64,000 nt of DNA from Thermomicrobiales bacterium. Its GTDB lineage: Bacteria; Chloroflexota; Chloroflexia; Thermomicrobiales; UBA6265. Below the pieces are notes generated by a model. The model was not told the DNA's origin. It ran no database searches and saw nothing but the letters and a program-made list of their open reading frames with translations. Below, one piece after another: positions 56,068 to 64,000 of this stretch (positions within the stretch are counted from its first letter, which is position 1; each line of letters opens with the position of its first letter). The stretch covers positions 1-64,000 of the forward strand of contig JAWKPF010000013.1 in assembly GCA_041390825.1 (NCBI GenBank), in the 5' to 3' direction. A program made the position numbers and the translations under genes.

Positions 56068-56751
56068 ATGTCGCAACGCAATCGGGCCGTCGTGTATTTC
56101 GACGGCTTCAATTTTTACTATGGATGCTTTCGTTCGGGACGTTCCGAAGCTTGGCGGGCTTGCCGCTGGCTCGATCTCGAGGCCTTCTGTGCGGCCATGT
56201 TTCCAAATCTGGACATTCAGCGGATACGCTACTTTACTGCTCGGATTTCTCAAAGTCCCCTTAATCCTGGGGCTGAGACGAGGCAGGCGGAGTACTTTCG
56301 CGCGCTAGCGACGTTGCCCAAAGTAACAATTCACGAGGGTACTTACGCGGTTACCCGCAAGGATCGATATCTCGCCGATCCGGATAGCCGCTTTCCAACG
56401 TTGCTCGAACCGTATCAGCGGGTGACGATACTTCACAACGAAGAGAAGGGGTCCGATGTGAGTTTGGCCACCTTCCTTGTCGCTGATGGATTTCGTAATG
56501 CGTTCGATGTAGCCATTGTCGTCTCGAACGATTCAGATCTCTATGAACCGGTCCGGATCGTTGCCGATCCCGAGGAGTTGAACAAGACTGTACTGCTTGT
56601 GAATCCGCATCCGAGAGAAGTCGCCTACCGTCTCAGGCAGATCCCAGGTGTGGAGTATTGGAAGATGACGCTGAACAAGCTGCAAGGCGCCCAGTTCCCA
56701 AATCTGCTTTCTGATGCCGATGGGACAGTATGCAAACCTGAGACTTGGTAA
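56068..56751 (+). CDS. NYN domain protein (LabA/DUF88-type PIN-like ribonuclease), copy 2
   Basis: 227 aa. Metal-site strings match copy 1: AVVYFDGFNFYYG (Asp12), HNEEKGSDVSLATFLVADGF and DVAIVVSNDSDLYEPV. The tail (GAQFPNLLSDADGTVCKPETW) is the same subfamily signature as in copy 1. The two proteins are only moderately alike, so they are old paralogues or independent acquisitions. Codon use is less GC-biased than in neighbouring genes, which hints at transfer. Expected activity: RNA cleavage; target unknown. Confidence 0.88.
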   Translation: MSQRNRAVVYFDGFNFYYGCFRSGRSEAWRACRWLDLEAFCAAMFPNLDIQRIRYFTARISQSPLNPGAETRQAEYFRALATLPKVTIHEGTYAVTRKDRYLADPDSRFPTLLEPYQRVTILHNEEKGSDVSLATFLVADGFRNAFDVAIVVSNDSDLYEPVRIVADPEELNKTVLLVNPHPREVAYRLRQIPGVEYWKMTLNKLQGAQFPNLLSDADGTVCKPETW

Positions 56752-56782
56752 GCGCCATTCCATAGGCAAGAACGTCCAGGAC

Positions 56783-58432
56783 CTATTCCCGTCGATACAT
56801 CGCGTAGTAGTCGAGGTAGCTTCCCACGATCGGGTGGACCTGGAAACCGCCGATGTCAGCGCGGAGCACGGTGATCCATTCGGGAAGCGCGAAGTAGATG
56901 GAAACGGGATCGTCATAGCCGGTGAGCTGCTGCGCCTCGGCCAGCGCCGCCAGACAGGCGTCCTCATCCGAAGCGTCGTTGGCAGCCTGTAGCAGCTCGT
57001 CCACTCGTTCGTTGCAATAGTGCCCGCCGTTGCCCGAGTTCCATGCGTCGCATGAGGCCATCGGCCAGAGCTGGCTCCAGGCATCGTCGTAGTCCGGGTC
57101 CCAGAAGATGGGCAGGAGCGTGGGCCGTTCCTCGGCCGGCTGGTCACCAAAGATCATGGCGATGAAGGTCCCGTAGTCCATGTCGACAATGTCGAGCTGG
57201 ATACCGATCTGTTGCAGGTTGTATTGAAAGAGTTCCGCGACCGATTGCAACGAGATGTTGCCGGAGTTGACAACGGTCCAGATGCGCGTCCCCTCGGGAA
57301 TGCCGGCGCTCGCCAGCAGGCCGCGGGCCTTGTCCAGATCGGTGGTGAACGCCGGACTGGGAGGGGAGAACCCGTAGGTGTTCGGGCTGACGGCGCCGAA
57401 CGCGGGTTTGGCGGTACCGAGCAAGACTCCACTGAGCACCTCGTCGTATGGAAATGCCCAGCAGAGCGCCTGACGCGCCTCGGGTTGGGTGAAGGGTTCC
57501 GTCTGGGTGATTGCCAGATAGCGCACGGTCATCAGGGTTTGGCGGTCGACGACCAGGTCGGGATTCTGTTCGAGATCGGCTACTGAATCGAGCCCGATGT
57601 TCTCGACCAGATCGACCTCGCCCTGCTCGAGCAGCTCGCGGCGGGTTTCTGATTCCACGACCACGCGGATGATGACCCGATCGAAATGCGGATCGTTCCA
57701 GCCGCCCCAATAGCCGTCGTAGCGTTCCAGCGTTGCATGACTTTGCGGTTCGAGCTCGGTGAGCCGATAGGGGCCGGTCCCGAGACCCTCGGCGTTTGTC
57801 TGGCACCATCCGAGTCCCAGATCGCCGTCCACGTCGTGCGCCATGGCAACCGCGACATTCATGATCGATGCGCCGAACGGCGCGGCCAGCGCGACATCGA
57901 ACCTGGGCCAGGAGCGGTCCAGATCGAACCGCAACGTCCGCTCATCGACGGCCACGATCTGGTCCGGCGAAGAGACGAACCGGTTGAGCACATTTGCCGG
58001 CGCGCGGTTCAGGGTCATTTGACGGTCGAACGACGCCTGTGCGGCCTCGGCGGTGAGCGGCGTCCCGTCCTGAAAGGTGACACCCGACCGAAGCAAGAAG
58101 GTCCAGACACTGGAGTCCGCGTTGGCGCTCCACGATTCGGCCAGGCATGGTTCGAGCTGGGCGCCGGAATCGCCGGTTTGCCGGAGCAGCCCCTCGTAGA
58201 TGCCGCAAAGCATCAATCCGGAGCCGGGATCGTAGCCGCTCTGTGGATCGAGATCGGCCGGCGTCCAGTTGGATGCGATCGTGAGCGTCGAGTCCTGCGT
58301 CCGAACGGCAACCGCCGGCGCTCCGAACGCGGCGACACTCGACGCGAGCGCGGCCGAACGGGTCAATAGCCCCCGCCGGTCGATCACTAGCGATGATGAC
58401 TGGGCGGGTCTGACAGGTTCGGGTTGCGGCAT
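56783..58432 (-). CDS. Extracellular solute-binding protein, family 5 (peptide/nickel type)
   Basis: 549 aa. A twin-arginine-like export signal (DRRGLLTRSAALASSVAAFGAPAVAV) is followed by the SBP family 5 fold: YEGLLRQT...LAESWSANADSSVWTFLLRSGVTFQDGTPLTAEAAQASFDR, GTGPYRLTELEPQSHATLERYDGYWGG and QNPDLVVDRQTLMTVRYLAITQTEPFTQPEARQALCWAFPYDEVLSG. It should bind peptides or similar ligands outside the cell for an ABC importer, but no permease or ATPase genes are adjacent, so it is an orphan or works with a remote transporter. Confidence 0.92.
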   Translation of the reverse strand: MPQPEPVRPAQSSSLVIDRRGLLTRSAALASSVAAFGAPAVAVRTQDSTLTIASNWTPADLDPQSGYDPGSGLMLCGIYEGLLRQTGDSGAQLEPCLAESWSANADSSVWTFLLRSGVTFQDGTPLTAEAAQASFDRQMTLNRAPANVLNRFVSSPDQIVAVDERTLRFDLDRSWPRFDVALAAPFGASIMNVAVAMAHDVDGDLGLGWCQTNAEGLGTGPYRLTELEPQSHATLERYDGYWGGWNDPHFDRVIIRVVVESETRRELLEQGEVDLVENIGLDSVADLEQNPDLVVDRQTLMTVRYLAITQTEPFTQPEARQALCWAFPYDEVLSGVLLGTAKPAFGAVSPNTYGFSPPSPAFTTDLDKARGLLASAGIPEGTRIWTVVNSGNISLQSVAELFQYNLQQIGIQLDIVDMDYGTFIAMIFGDQPAEERPTLLPIFWDPDYDDAWSQLWPMASCDAWNSGNGGHYCNERVDELLQAANDASDEDACLAALAEAQQLTGYDDPVSIYFALPEWITVLRADIGGFQVHPIVGSYLDYYAMYRRE

Positions 58433-58686
58433 GTGAGAGCGAATCCCTTCAAGGATTGTGGACGTCGCCGCCCGTCGATCGATTGTTGCCCTCCCCGGTA
58501 GTATCTCGCGTTCTTGCTTCGAGCGAAAGTGGCGATGCGACTCGGGTTACACCCTTTGGGCAATAGCAGTTGCACCGTCTGCTCCGTAGGCTGGCGGAGA
58601 CGCCGGGCGGCCATGCTCGCGCGGCGGTCTTCGTTGTGAAAACGCAATTTCGAACGCCGAGCGGCCGTGGTCGAGAGGAGAATGTG

Positions 58687-60357
58687 ATGGCGAACACCGA
58701 TTCGGGCGCCGCGACGGCCCCGGCAACTCCCATGGAACAACCGTCCAGCGGGCCAGACAATGCGAAGATGGTGCTCATCTCGCTGATTCTGGTCGCGGCG
58801 GTTGCGAACCTGAATCTCTCGGTCGCCAATGTGGCGTTGCCCTCGATTGGCGATGCGTTCGACGCGTCACAGGTGCAGCTCAATCTGGTGGCGGTGGCCT
58901 ATTCGCTGGGTCTTGCGAGCTCGGTGCTCTGGCTGGGCGCGCTGGGCGACCGATATGGCCGCAAGATGATGCTGTTGCTCGGGGTGGCCCTTTCGGTGCC
59001 CGCCTGCCTCATCTCGGCGTATGCGGGTTCGGTCGAAGTGCTCATCTTTGGGCGCGTCTTCGGCGGAATCACGGCCGGTATGGCCTATCCCACCACGTTG
59101 GCGCTGATTGCCGCGCTCTGGACCGGGCAAGCGCGCACCAAGTCGATCGCGCTCTGGTCGGCCACTGGTGGAGCGATTGCCGCGTGCGGTCCAGTGGTCG
59201 CCGGTTTCCTCCTGGAACACTTTAGCTGGCGGTCGGTTTTCGTGGTGACTTTGCCGCTGGCGGCAATCGCCTTCTTGCTGGCCTGGAAGTACGTGCCGGC
59301 GCATGTGCATGAGACCACCGAGCCGGTCGATAACCTGGGCGGCATCCTCTCGATGGTGCTGGTCGGATCGTTGATCCTTGGCATCAACTTCGCGCCGGTG
59401 TCGACCGAGCACCGGCTGGCGATCGGACTCTTCTGTGTTGCGGTGATCGCCGTGTTCCTGTTCATCTTCCGGCAGGAACGAGCGGAGAACCCGCTCTATG
59501 ATCTGAAGGTGGCGGAGCGGCGCATCTTCTGGGTGGCCGCGGTGGCCGGCATCATCGTCTTTGGCTCGCTGATGGGCGCGATGTTCATCGGGCAGCAGTT
59601 CTTGCAGAACGTGCTCGAATACTCGACCCTGGAGGCTGGAATGGCCATCCTGCCGGCTGCCGTTGCGATGGTGGTGGTGGCGCCGCGGTCGGCCAAGATC
59701 GTCGAGTCGCATGGCGCGCGCATGACCTTGCTGCTGGGGTATGTCTTTGTGGTGGCCGGGTTCGTCACCATGCTGCTGCTCTGGAAGGACGGCATTTCCT
59801 ATTGGAAGGTGGCGCTGGGCTACATCTTCGTGGGCATCGGCGTCGGCCTGGCTGGCACGCCGGCTTCCCATTCGTTGACCGGATCGGTGCCGGTCACCCG
59901 CGCCGGCATGGCCTCGGGCACCGCCGATCTGCAACGCGACCTGGGCGGGGCGTTGATGCAGTCGATCTTTGGCGCGTTGCTGACTGCGGGATATGCCGCC
60001 GCGGTCGCCACCACGATTTCCGGCTCGCCCAACGCCGCGCAGGTCAACGCCTCGGTCGAAACGCAGCTGCAAAAGTCGTATTCCTCGGCCGAAGCAGTCG
60101 CGAAGCAATATCCGGAATATTCGGATGCGATCATCGCTGGGGCGCAGGACGCGTTCCTGCACGGAGATCAATGGGCCTATGCCGCTGGCATCATCGCGGT
60201 GTTGATTGGTGGGGCGATCGTCTTCTTCATGTTCCCGAAGAAGGATGAAGAGGAGAAGCTGCTGGCCGAATATCATGCGGAAGACATGAAGGCATTGGCG
60301 GCCATGCAACAAGCCGCCGCAGCGCAAGCGGGCGGGCACGCGGCGCAGGCTGCCTGA
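58687..60357 (+). CDS. MFS transporter, DHA2 (EmrB/QacA) type
   Basis: 556 aa, 14-helix pattern. NLSVANVALPSIGDAF (helix 1 motif), LGDRYGRKMMLLLGV (motif A), GRVFGGITAGMAYPTTLALIAALW, GGAIAACGPVVAGFLLEHFSWRSVFVVTLPLA (motif C region) are typical of proton-coupled multidrug efflux. An acidic C-terminal tail with Ala-rich stretch follows. ATG 58687 follows GAGAGGAG. The next gene starts 19 bp later, so they may be co-transcribed. Confidence 0.92.
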   Translation: MANTDSGAATAPATPMEQPSSGPDNAKMVLISLILVAAVANLNLSVANVALPSIGDAFDASQVQLNLVAVAYSLGLASSVLWLGALGDRYGRKMMLLLGVALSVPACLISAYAGSVEVLIFGRVFGGITAGMAYPTTLALIAALWTGQARTKSIALWSATGGAIAACGPVVAGFLLEHFSWRSVFVVTLPLAAIAFLLAWKYVPAHVHETTEPVDNLGGILSMVLVGSLILGINFAPVSTEHRLAIGLFCVAVIAVFLFIFRQERAENPLYDLKVAERRIFWVAAVAGIIVFGSLMGAMFIGQQFLQNVLEYSTLEAGMAILPAAVAMVVVAPRSAKIVESHGARMTLLLGYVFVVAGFVTMLLLWKDGISYWKVALGYIFVGIGVGLAGTPASHSLTGSVPVTRAGMASGTADLQRDLGGALMQSIFGALLTAGYAAAVATTISGSPNAAQVNASVETQLQKSYSSAEAVAKQYPEYSDAIIAGAQDAFLHGDQWAYAAGIIAVLIGGAIVFFMFPKKDEEEKLLAEYHAEDMKALAAMQQAAAAQAGGHAAQAA

Positions 60358-60376
60358 GCGCCGGGAGGAGAGGGAT

Positions 60377-61123
60377 TTGGATATTTCGATGATTCCAGAT
60401 ACGGTGCTGGCGGCTACCAATCCGGTCCATTGGGGCGGTTTCAAGTGGTACGGCAATTTCACGACGATCGACCTGATCGCCGCAACGACGAATGCCTTCA
60501 ATGGCGCCATGCTGGTGCGCGAGCCGAGCCACTACCGCAAGTACTCGATTGTCGGCATCTTGCTGTTCGCGATTCTGGGAGGAATTGGCGGCGGTGTGAC
60601 GCGAGACGTGTTGGTGTCCGATGTTCCCGCGGCATTGCAGAATCCGGCCTATCTGACACTCTGCATCCTTGCCGGGATCGCGGGCTATCTCATCGCCTTC
60701 GACCGGGAAGAACGGTTTCGGCATGGAACGTTCCAGATCTTGACCGCATTCTCCCTTCCCTGGTACGCCATCGTCGGCGCGCAAAAGGGAGTCGATGTCG
60801 GACTTCCCGTGTGGGGTTGCTTGATGCTGGCCGTGGTTGGTCCGACGGCTGGGCGGTGGTTCATCGACGTGTGCAGCGGGGTGACACCGAAGCACTTCGT
60901 GCAGTCTGAGTGGTGGACGACCATCGCCTTTCTCACTGGGTTGGTCTGGATTCTCACCTACTCATTCGTAACCTCCAACACCTGGGTGTGCGCTGGAGTG
61001 GCGTTCCTGGTGGGATTCACGGTCCGGCTGCTGGCGATTACCCGGAAATGGGAGGAGCCGCTGCCCAAACACATGGTGGTCGACGTTCCGGGCGACGACG
61101 AGCTTCGATTGCCCAGACTGTAG
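60377..61123 (+). CDS. TRIC-like cation channel / UPF0126 family protein
   Basis: 248 aa, TTG start with GGGAGGAG upstream; ATG 60389 is the alternative. Seven or so hydrophobic helices with the family's GGGVTRDVL loop (GGIGGGVTRDVLVSD), a conserved central glycine cluster, and a second GPTAGRWFIDV loop. UPF0126/TRIC homologues in bacteria form trimeric ion channels. Only 19 bp after the DHA2 pump; a shared role is not clear. Confidence 0.82.
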   Translation: MDISMIPDTVLAATNPVHWGGFKWYGNFTTIDLIAATTNAFNGAMLVREPSHYRKYSIVGILLFAILGGIGGGVTRDVLVSDVPAALQNPAYLTLCILAGIAGYLIAFDREERFRHGTFQILTAFSLPWYAIVGAQKGVDVGLPVWGCLMLAVVGPTAGRWFIDVCSGVTPKHFVQSEWWTTIAFLTGLVWILTYSFVTSNTWVCAGVAFLVGFTVRLLAITRKWEEPLPKHMVVDVPGDDELRLPRL

Positions 61124-61265
61124 TGACGACCCCAACGCGGCATCGGCCGCCATGGGCGATCGAACGGGTGGGAGCAATTACACCCTTTGGAGCATGTTGG
61201 TGCAGCGTAGGGATATCGCAAGATGGTGACTGCGGTCTCTCGATGCCGCAGTTTCGTGTTGCGCG

Positions 61266-61328
61266 GCAGCCACGGTGGCTGCGGCGACGGACAACAGAGA
61301 GCGAAGCGCTTCATGAATGGGCCGGGCT
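61266..61328. repeat. Palindrome and dispersed element (relative of 50067-50164)
   Basis: GCAGCCAC-G-GTGGCTGC (61266-61282) is a perfect palindrome. The following GAGAGCGAAGCGCTTCATGA block (61297-61328) repeats 50133-50164 with four mismatches. Both lie between genes. Confidence 0.75.
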
Positions 61329-61395
61329 GAGGGCTCCCGGTATTGGCGGACGCATCGGGGAACGTCGAAGCCGAGTGTTCAGGGAGGATCGGTAG

Positions 61396-62307
61396 TTGGA
61401 AGCCGCGCAGATCGCCTTCAATGTCATCGTAGTGGTCTTCATTATTTCCACCATGTTTGGCGCGGGGCTTGCCACCACCATTCCCGCGCTCAAAGCCATG
61501 TTGTCCAATGTGAAGTTGTGGGTTGCGGTCCTGATCGCCAATGTGATCGTGGTGCCGCTGCTGGGATGGGGCGTGGCGGAGGTCTTCGACCTTGCGGCGC
61601 CAGCGGCCACCGCCATGATCCTCTTCGCGTCATCTCCTGGTGGTCCGTTTGGGGCCAAGACGGCGATGATCCAAAAAGGAGAGGTCGTGCTCGGCGCCGC
61701 ATTGCAGGTGTTGCTGGCCTCGGTGGGCAGTGTGACCTTCGCGATTGTGGCGAACAAGATTCTGACCTGGGCAGACGTGGGCGGAGGCGTTTCGCTCGAT
61801 GTCTGGCAGCTGGTGAAGACGGTCGCGATCCTGCAGCTGCTTCCGTTCGCCATCGGGCTCTTTCTGCGCTACTCGCGAGAAGACGAAGCGAAATCCTGGG
61901 CGCCCACCGCGCTCAAAATCTCGAACATGTCCCTGTTGGTCGTGCTGGCGCTCATGTTGCTGGGGAGCTGGAGCCAACTGGTCGATCTTCTCGGATCGCG
62001 CACATTGCTCGCCGCGATCGTTCTTGCCATCCTGGCGATGGCCGTTGGGTACCTGGTCAGCTTTGGTCCAGAAAAGACCAGAACCACCACAGCCACCCTG
62101 GCGCCGATCAGGAATGCAGGACCAGTATTTGCGGCCATTGGCATCGCCTTCAACAACGACCCGGATATTTTGGCGGCGCTTGCCGGTATCCTGATACTGG
62201 GAAGCATCATTCCGCTGGTCGTTTCCGGAGCGCTTGGAAAGCGGCGCACACTCCCCGGTGAGGATGCCGCGGATGCCGCGCCAACCGCCGCGTCCCCAGC
62301 AACCTAG
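61396..62307 (+). CDS. Bile acid:sodium symporter (BASS) family permease
   Basis: 303 aa, TTG start. About nine to ten helices with the BASS pattern: STMFGAGLATTIPAL, NVIVVPLLGWGVAEVF, AAPAATAMILFASSPGGPFG (helix 4b-5 crossover), KGEVVLGAALQVLLASVG, LQLLPFAIGLFL, LLGSWSQLVDLL, RNAGPVFAAIGIAFNNDPDILAALAGILILGSIIPLVV. Na+-coupled uptake of organic anions is the family function; the substrate is unknown. It lies 270 bp from the TRIC-like gene and 120 bp before a sulfatase. Confidence 0.88.
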   Translation: MEAAQIAFNVIVVVFIISTMFGAGLATTIPALKAMLSNVKLWVAVLIANVIVVPLLGWGVAEVFDLAAPAATAMILFASSPGGPFGAKTAMIQKGEVVLGAALQVLLASVGSVTFAIVANKILTWADVGGGVSLDVWQLVKTVAILQLLPFAIGLFLRYSREDEAKSWAPTALKISNMSLLVVLALMLLGSWSQLVDLLGSRTLLAAIVLAILAMAVGYLVSFGPEKTRTTTATLAPIRNAGPVFAAIGIAFNNDPDILAALAGILILGSIIPLVVSGALGKRRTLPGEDAADAAPTAASPAT

Positions 62308-62427
62308 AACACCGATCGATCAGGTATCGGCGCCTAGTTCGAAAGGAGCGCGACTACCCTATTTCTTCGTTTTCACCGATCTGACTGTCGATAGTCGATG
62401 CAATGCATGACGTGAAAGGAAACGAGC

Positions 62428-64000
62428 GTGCCAAAAGACACCATCAACCGACAAACGTTGCCGATCGCCGATACGAAACATGTCGGTTTGACGACGTATG
62501 ACGCCAGCGACCCGAACTCGAAGTTCCCGCCGATCGAGCTCTTGCGCCCGCCTGCTGGTGCGCCGAATGTCCTGATCGTGCTGATCGACGATGCCGGCTT
62601 CGGCTCATCCAGCGCGTTTGGCGGTCCATGCCGCACTCCGGCCGCCGAAAAACTGGCCGAAGGCGGTCTGAAGTTCAACCGGTTTCACACCACCGCGCTC
62701 TGCTCACCCACGCGAGCGGCACTGCTGAGCGGGCGCAATCACCATTCGGTCAACATGGGCGGTATCACCGAGATCGCCACCTCCGCGCCCGGCAACACCT
62801 CGATTCGTCCCAAAGAGAAAGCGCCGCTGGCCGAGATTCTCAAGCTGAACGGTTTTGCCACCGCTCACTTTGGCAAGTGCCATGAGGTGCCGGTGTGGGA
62901 AACCAGCCCGGTGGGTCCCTTCGATCATTGGCCAACCGGCAGCGGGTTTCAGTACTTCTATGGCTTTGTCGCTGGCGAGTGCAACCAGTGGTACCCCACC
63001 CTCTATGAAGGAACCACTCCGGTGGAGCCGGACAAGACCCCTGAGGAGGGCTATCACCTGGTCGACGACATGACGACCAAGGCGATCAAGTGGATCCGCC
63101 AGCAGAAATCGCTGACGCCCGACCAGCCCTTCTTCGTCTATTTCGCTCCCGGCGCCACTCATGCGCCGCACCACGTTCCGCAGGACTGGATCGAGAAGAA
63201 CAAGGGCCGTTTCGATCAAGGTTGGGACAAGCTGCGTGAAGAGACCTTCGCGCGGCAGAAGGAGCTGGGTGTCATTCCGCAGGACGCGGTGTTGACGCCA
63301 CGCCCGGACGAAATTCCCGCATGGGATGACATGCCGGAGGATATGAAGCCGGTCCTGCGGCGCGAGATGGAATGCTATTCGGCGTATATGGAGTACACCG
63401 ACGAGCATGTCGGCCGGCTCTTCGCCGCGCTGGACGATCTCGGCATCACGGACGACACGCTGATCTACTACATCGTGGGCGACAACGGAGCTTCGGCGGA
63501 AGGCACCATCAACGGGTGCTTCAACGAGATGGCGAACTTCAATGGTCTGGGCGCCATCGAATCGGCGGAGTACCTGATGGGCAAGCTCGACGAGTTCGGC
63601 GGACCGGATTCGTACAACCACTTTGCGGTCGGCTGGGCGCATGCCATGGACACCCCCTACCAGTGGACCAAGCAGGTCGCCTCGCACTGGGGCGGAACCC
63701 GCAATGGCACCATCGTGCACTGGCCCAAGGGGATCAAGGCGAAGCAGGAGATCCGCCCACAGTTCACCCATGTCATCGACATCGCACCGACGGTGCTCGA
63801 GGTGACCGGCATTCCCACGCCGACGATGGTCAACGGCATCCAGCAGGCGCCGCTGGAAGGTTTCAGCATGGCGTATGCCTTCGACGACGCCGATGCGCCC
63901 GAAGTGCACGACTTGCAGTACTTCGAGATGTTCGCGAACCGCGGTATCTACCATCAGGGATGGACCGCGGTCACCCGGCACAGCATCCCGTGGGATCTGG
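62428..64000 (+). CDS. Arylsulfatase (alkaline phosphatase superfamily), cut by the window end
   Basis: First 524 codons, still open at the right edge. GTG 62428 follows AAAGGAAA. VLIVLIDDAGFGSSSAFGG holds the metal Asp54/Asp55. C92-S-P-T-R (residues 92-96) is the sulfatase signature CxPxR, whose Cys is turned into formylglycine by an FGE-type enzyme. GKCHEVP, FFVYFAPGATHAPHH and TLIYYIVGDNGASAEGT complete the active-site set. It lacks a signal peptide, so it acts in the cytoplasm or is exported another way. It hydrolyses sulfate esters; target unknown. The preceding BASS transporter could import its substrate, by inference. Confidence 0.93.
   Translation, partial: MPKDTINRQTLPIADTKHVGLTTYDASDPNSKFPPIELLRPPAGAPNVLIVLIDDAGFGSSSAFGGPCRTPAAEKLAEGGLKFNRFHTTALCSPTRAALLSGRNHHSVNMGGITEIATSAPGNTSIRPKEKAPLAEILKLNGFATAHFGKCHEVPVWETSPVGPFDHWPTGSGFQYFYGFVAGECNQWYPTLYEGTTPVEPDKTPEEGYHLVDDMTTKAIKWIRQQKSLTPDQPFFVYFAPGATHAPHHVPQDWIEKNKGRFDQGWDKLREETFARQKELGVIPQDAVLTPRPDEIPAWDDMPEDMKPVLRREMECYSAYMEYTDEHVGRLFAALDDLGITDDTLIYYIVGDNGASAEGTINGCFNEMANFNGLGAIESAEYLMGKLDEFGGPDSYNHFAVGWAHAMDTPYQWTKQVASHWGGTRNGTIVHWPKGIKAKQEIRPQFTHVIDIAPTVLEVTGIPTPTMVNGIQQAPLEGFSMAYAFDDADAPEVHDLQYFEMFANRGIYHQGWTAVTRHSIPWDL

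Overview
The window is GC-rich, gene-dense bacterial DNA with many GTG and TTG starts and strong Shine-Dalgarno sites. Gene content points to Chloroflexota, most likely a Thermomicrobia-type genome: LuxR-type regulators with NB-ARC/TPR domains, an F420-type luciferase-like oxidoreductase, actinobacterial-type inositol-3-phosphate synthase, Tat-exported small proteins and a LexA box of the Gram-positive type. This is an inference from family content; no rRNA marker is present. The gene order looks like ordinary chromosome with several accessory patches. I saw no prophage, insertion sequence, CRISPR array, rRNA or tRNA gene.

Layout. 0-6 kb: an SDR oxidoreductase, a Phd/PIN toxin-antitoxin pair, an SRAP (YedK-like) DNA-protein crosslink enzyme, a Tat-exported intradiol dioxygenase, a peptidase E-like enzyme, two tandem paralogous Tat-exported proteins and small proteins ending at a clear intrinsic terminator. 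6-13 kb: a large LuxR regulator, a monooxygenase-fold protein, a BBE-like flavoprotein, a methyltransferase and a Uma2 nuclease. 13-18 kb: a damaged region in which two copies of an inositol-3-phosphate synthase gene (1.14-kb direct repeats) flank a frameshifted SH3/Thr-Ala-linker protein. 18-26 kb: a membrane-anchored protein, the first NYN-ribonuclease gene with a two-hairpin leader, an O-methyltransferase, and an HTH / AAA+ ATPase / winged-helix-DnaA-domain-I module interrupted by a tandem repeat of about 125 bp. 26-36 kb: GH3 glucosidase, regulators, F420 oxidoreductase, UDG-like protein, DUF1254 protein, an MFS pump and a large secreted protein. 36-44 kb: Mrr endonuclease, MalY-type lyase, epimerase, class-III aminotransferase, YigZ and DUF1697 proteins and a second PIN/Phd pair. 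44-51 kb: an ECF sigma factor translationally coupled to an O6-methylguanine methyltransferase that carries an Ada-type zinc domain at its C terminus, an orphan LexA-type promoter, a ScyD-like protein, a sugar isomerase and a CYTH protein. 51-64 kb: MarR/cupin divergon, TetR-controlled DrrAB-type ABC exporter, the second NYN gene with its own hairpin leader, a peptide-type binding protein, a DHA2 pump, a TRIC-like channel, a BASS transporter and the 5' part of an arylsulfatase.

How parts work together. DNA damage functions recur (SRAP, UDG-like, MGMT-Ada with sigma factor, LexA promoter), but at separate loci. Several transcription units show legible control elements: palindromic operators before both toxin-antitoxin pairs, two TetR operators between tetR and the ABC exporter, and a MarR operator inside a near-consensus promoter. 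Intergenic space is rich in dispersed short repeats of at least four families. The most interesting candidates for undescribed biology are the NYN genes with tandem leader hairpins, the HTH-ATPase-DnaA-I-like module, and the ECF sigma/Ada-zinc methyltransferase operon.
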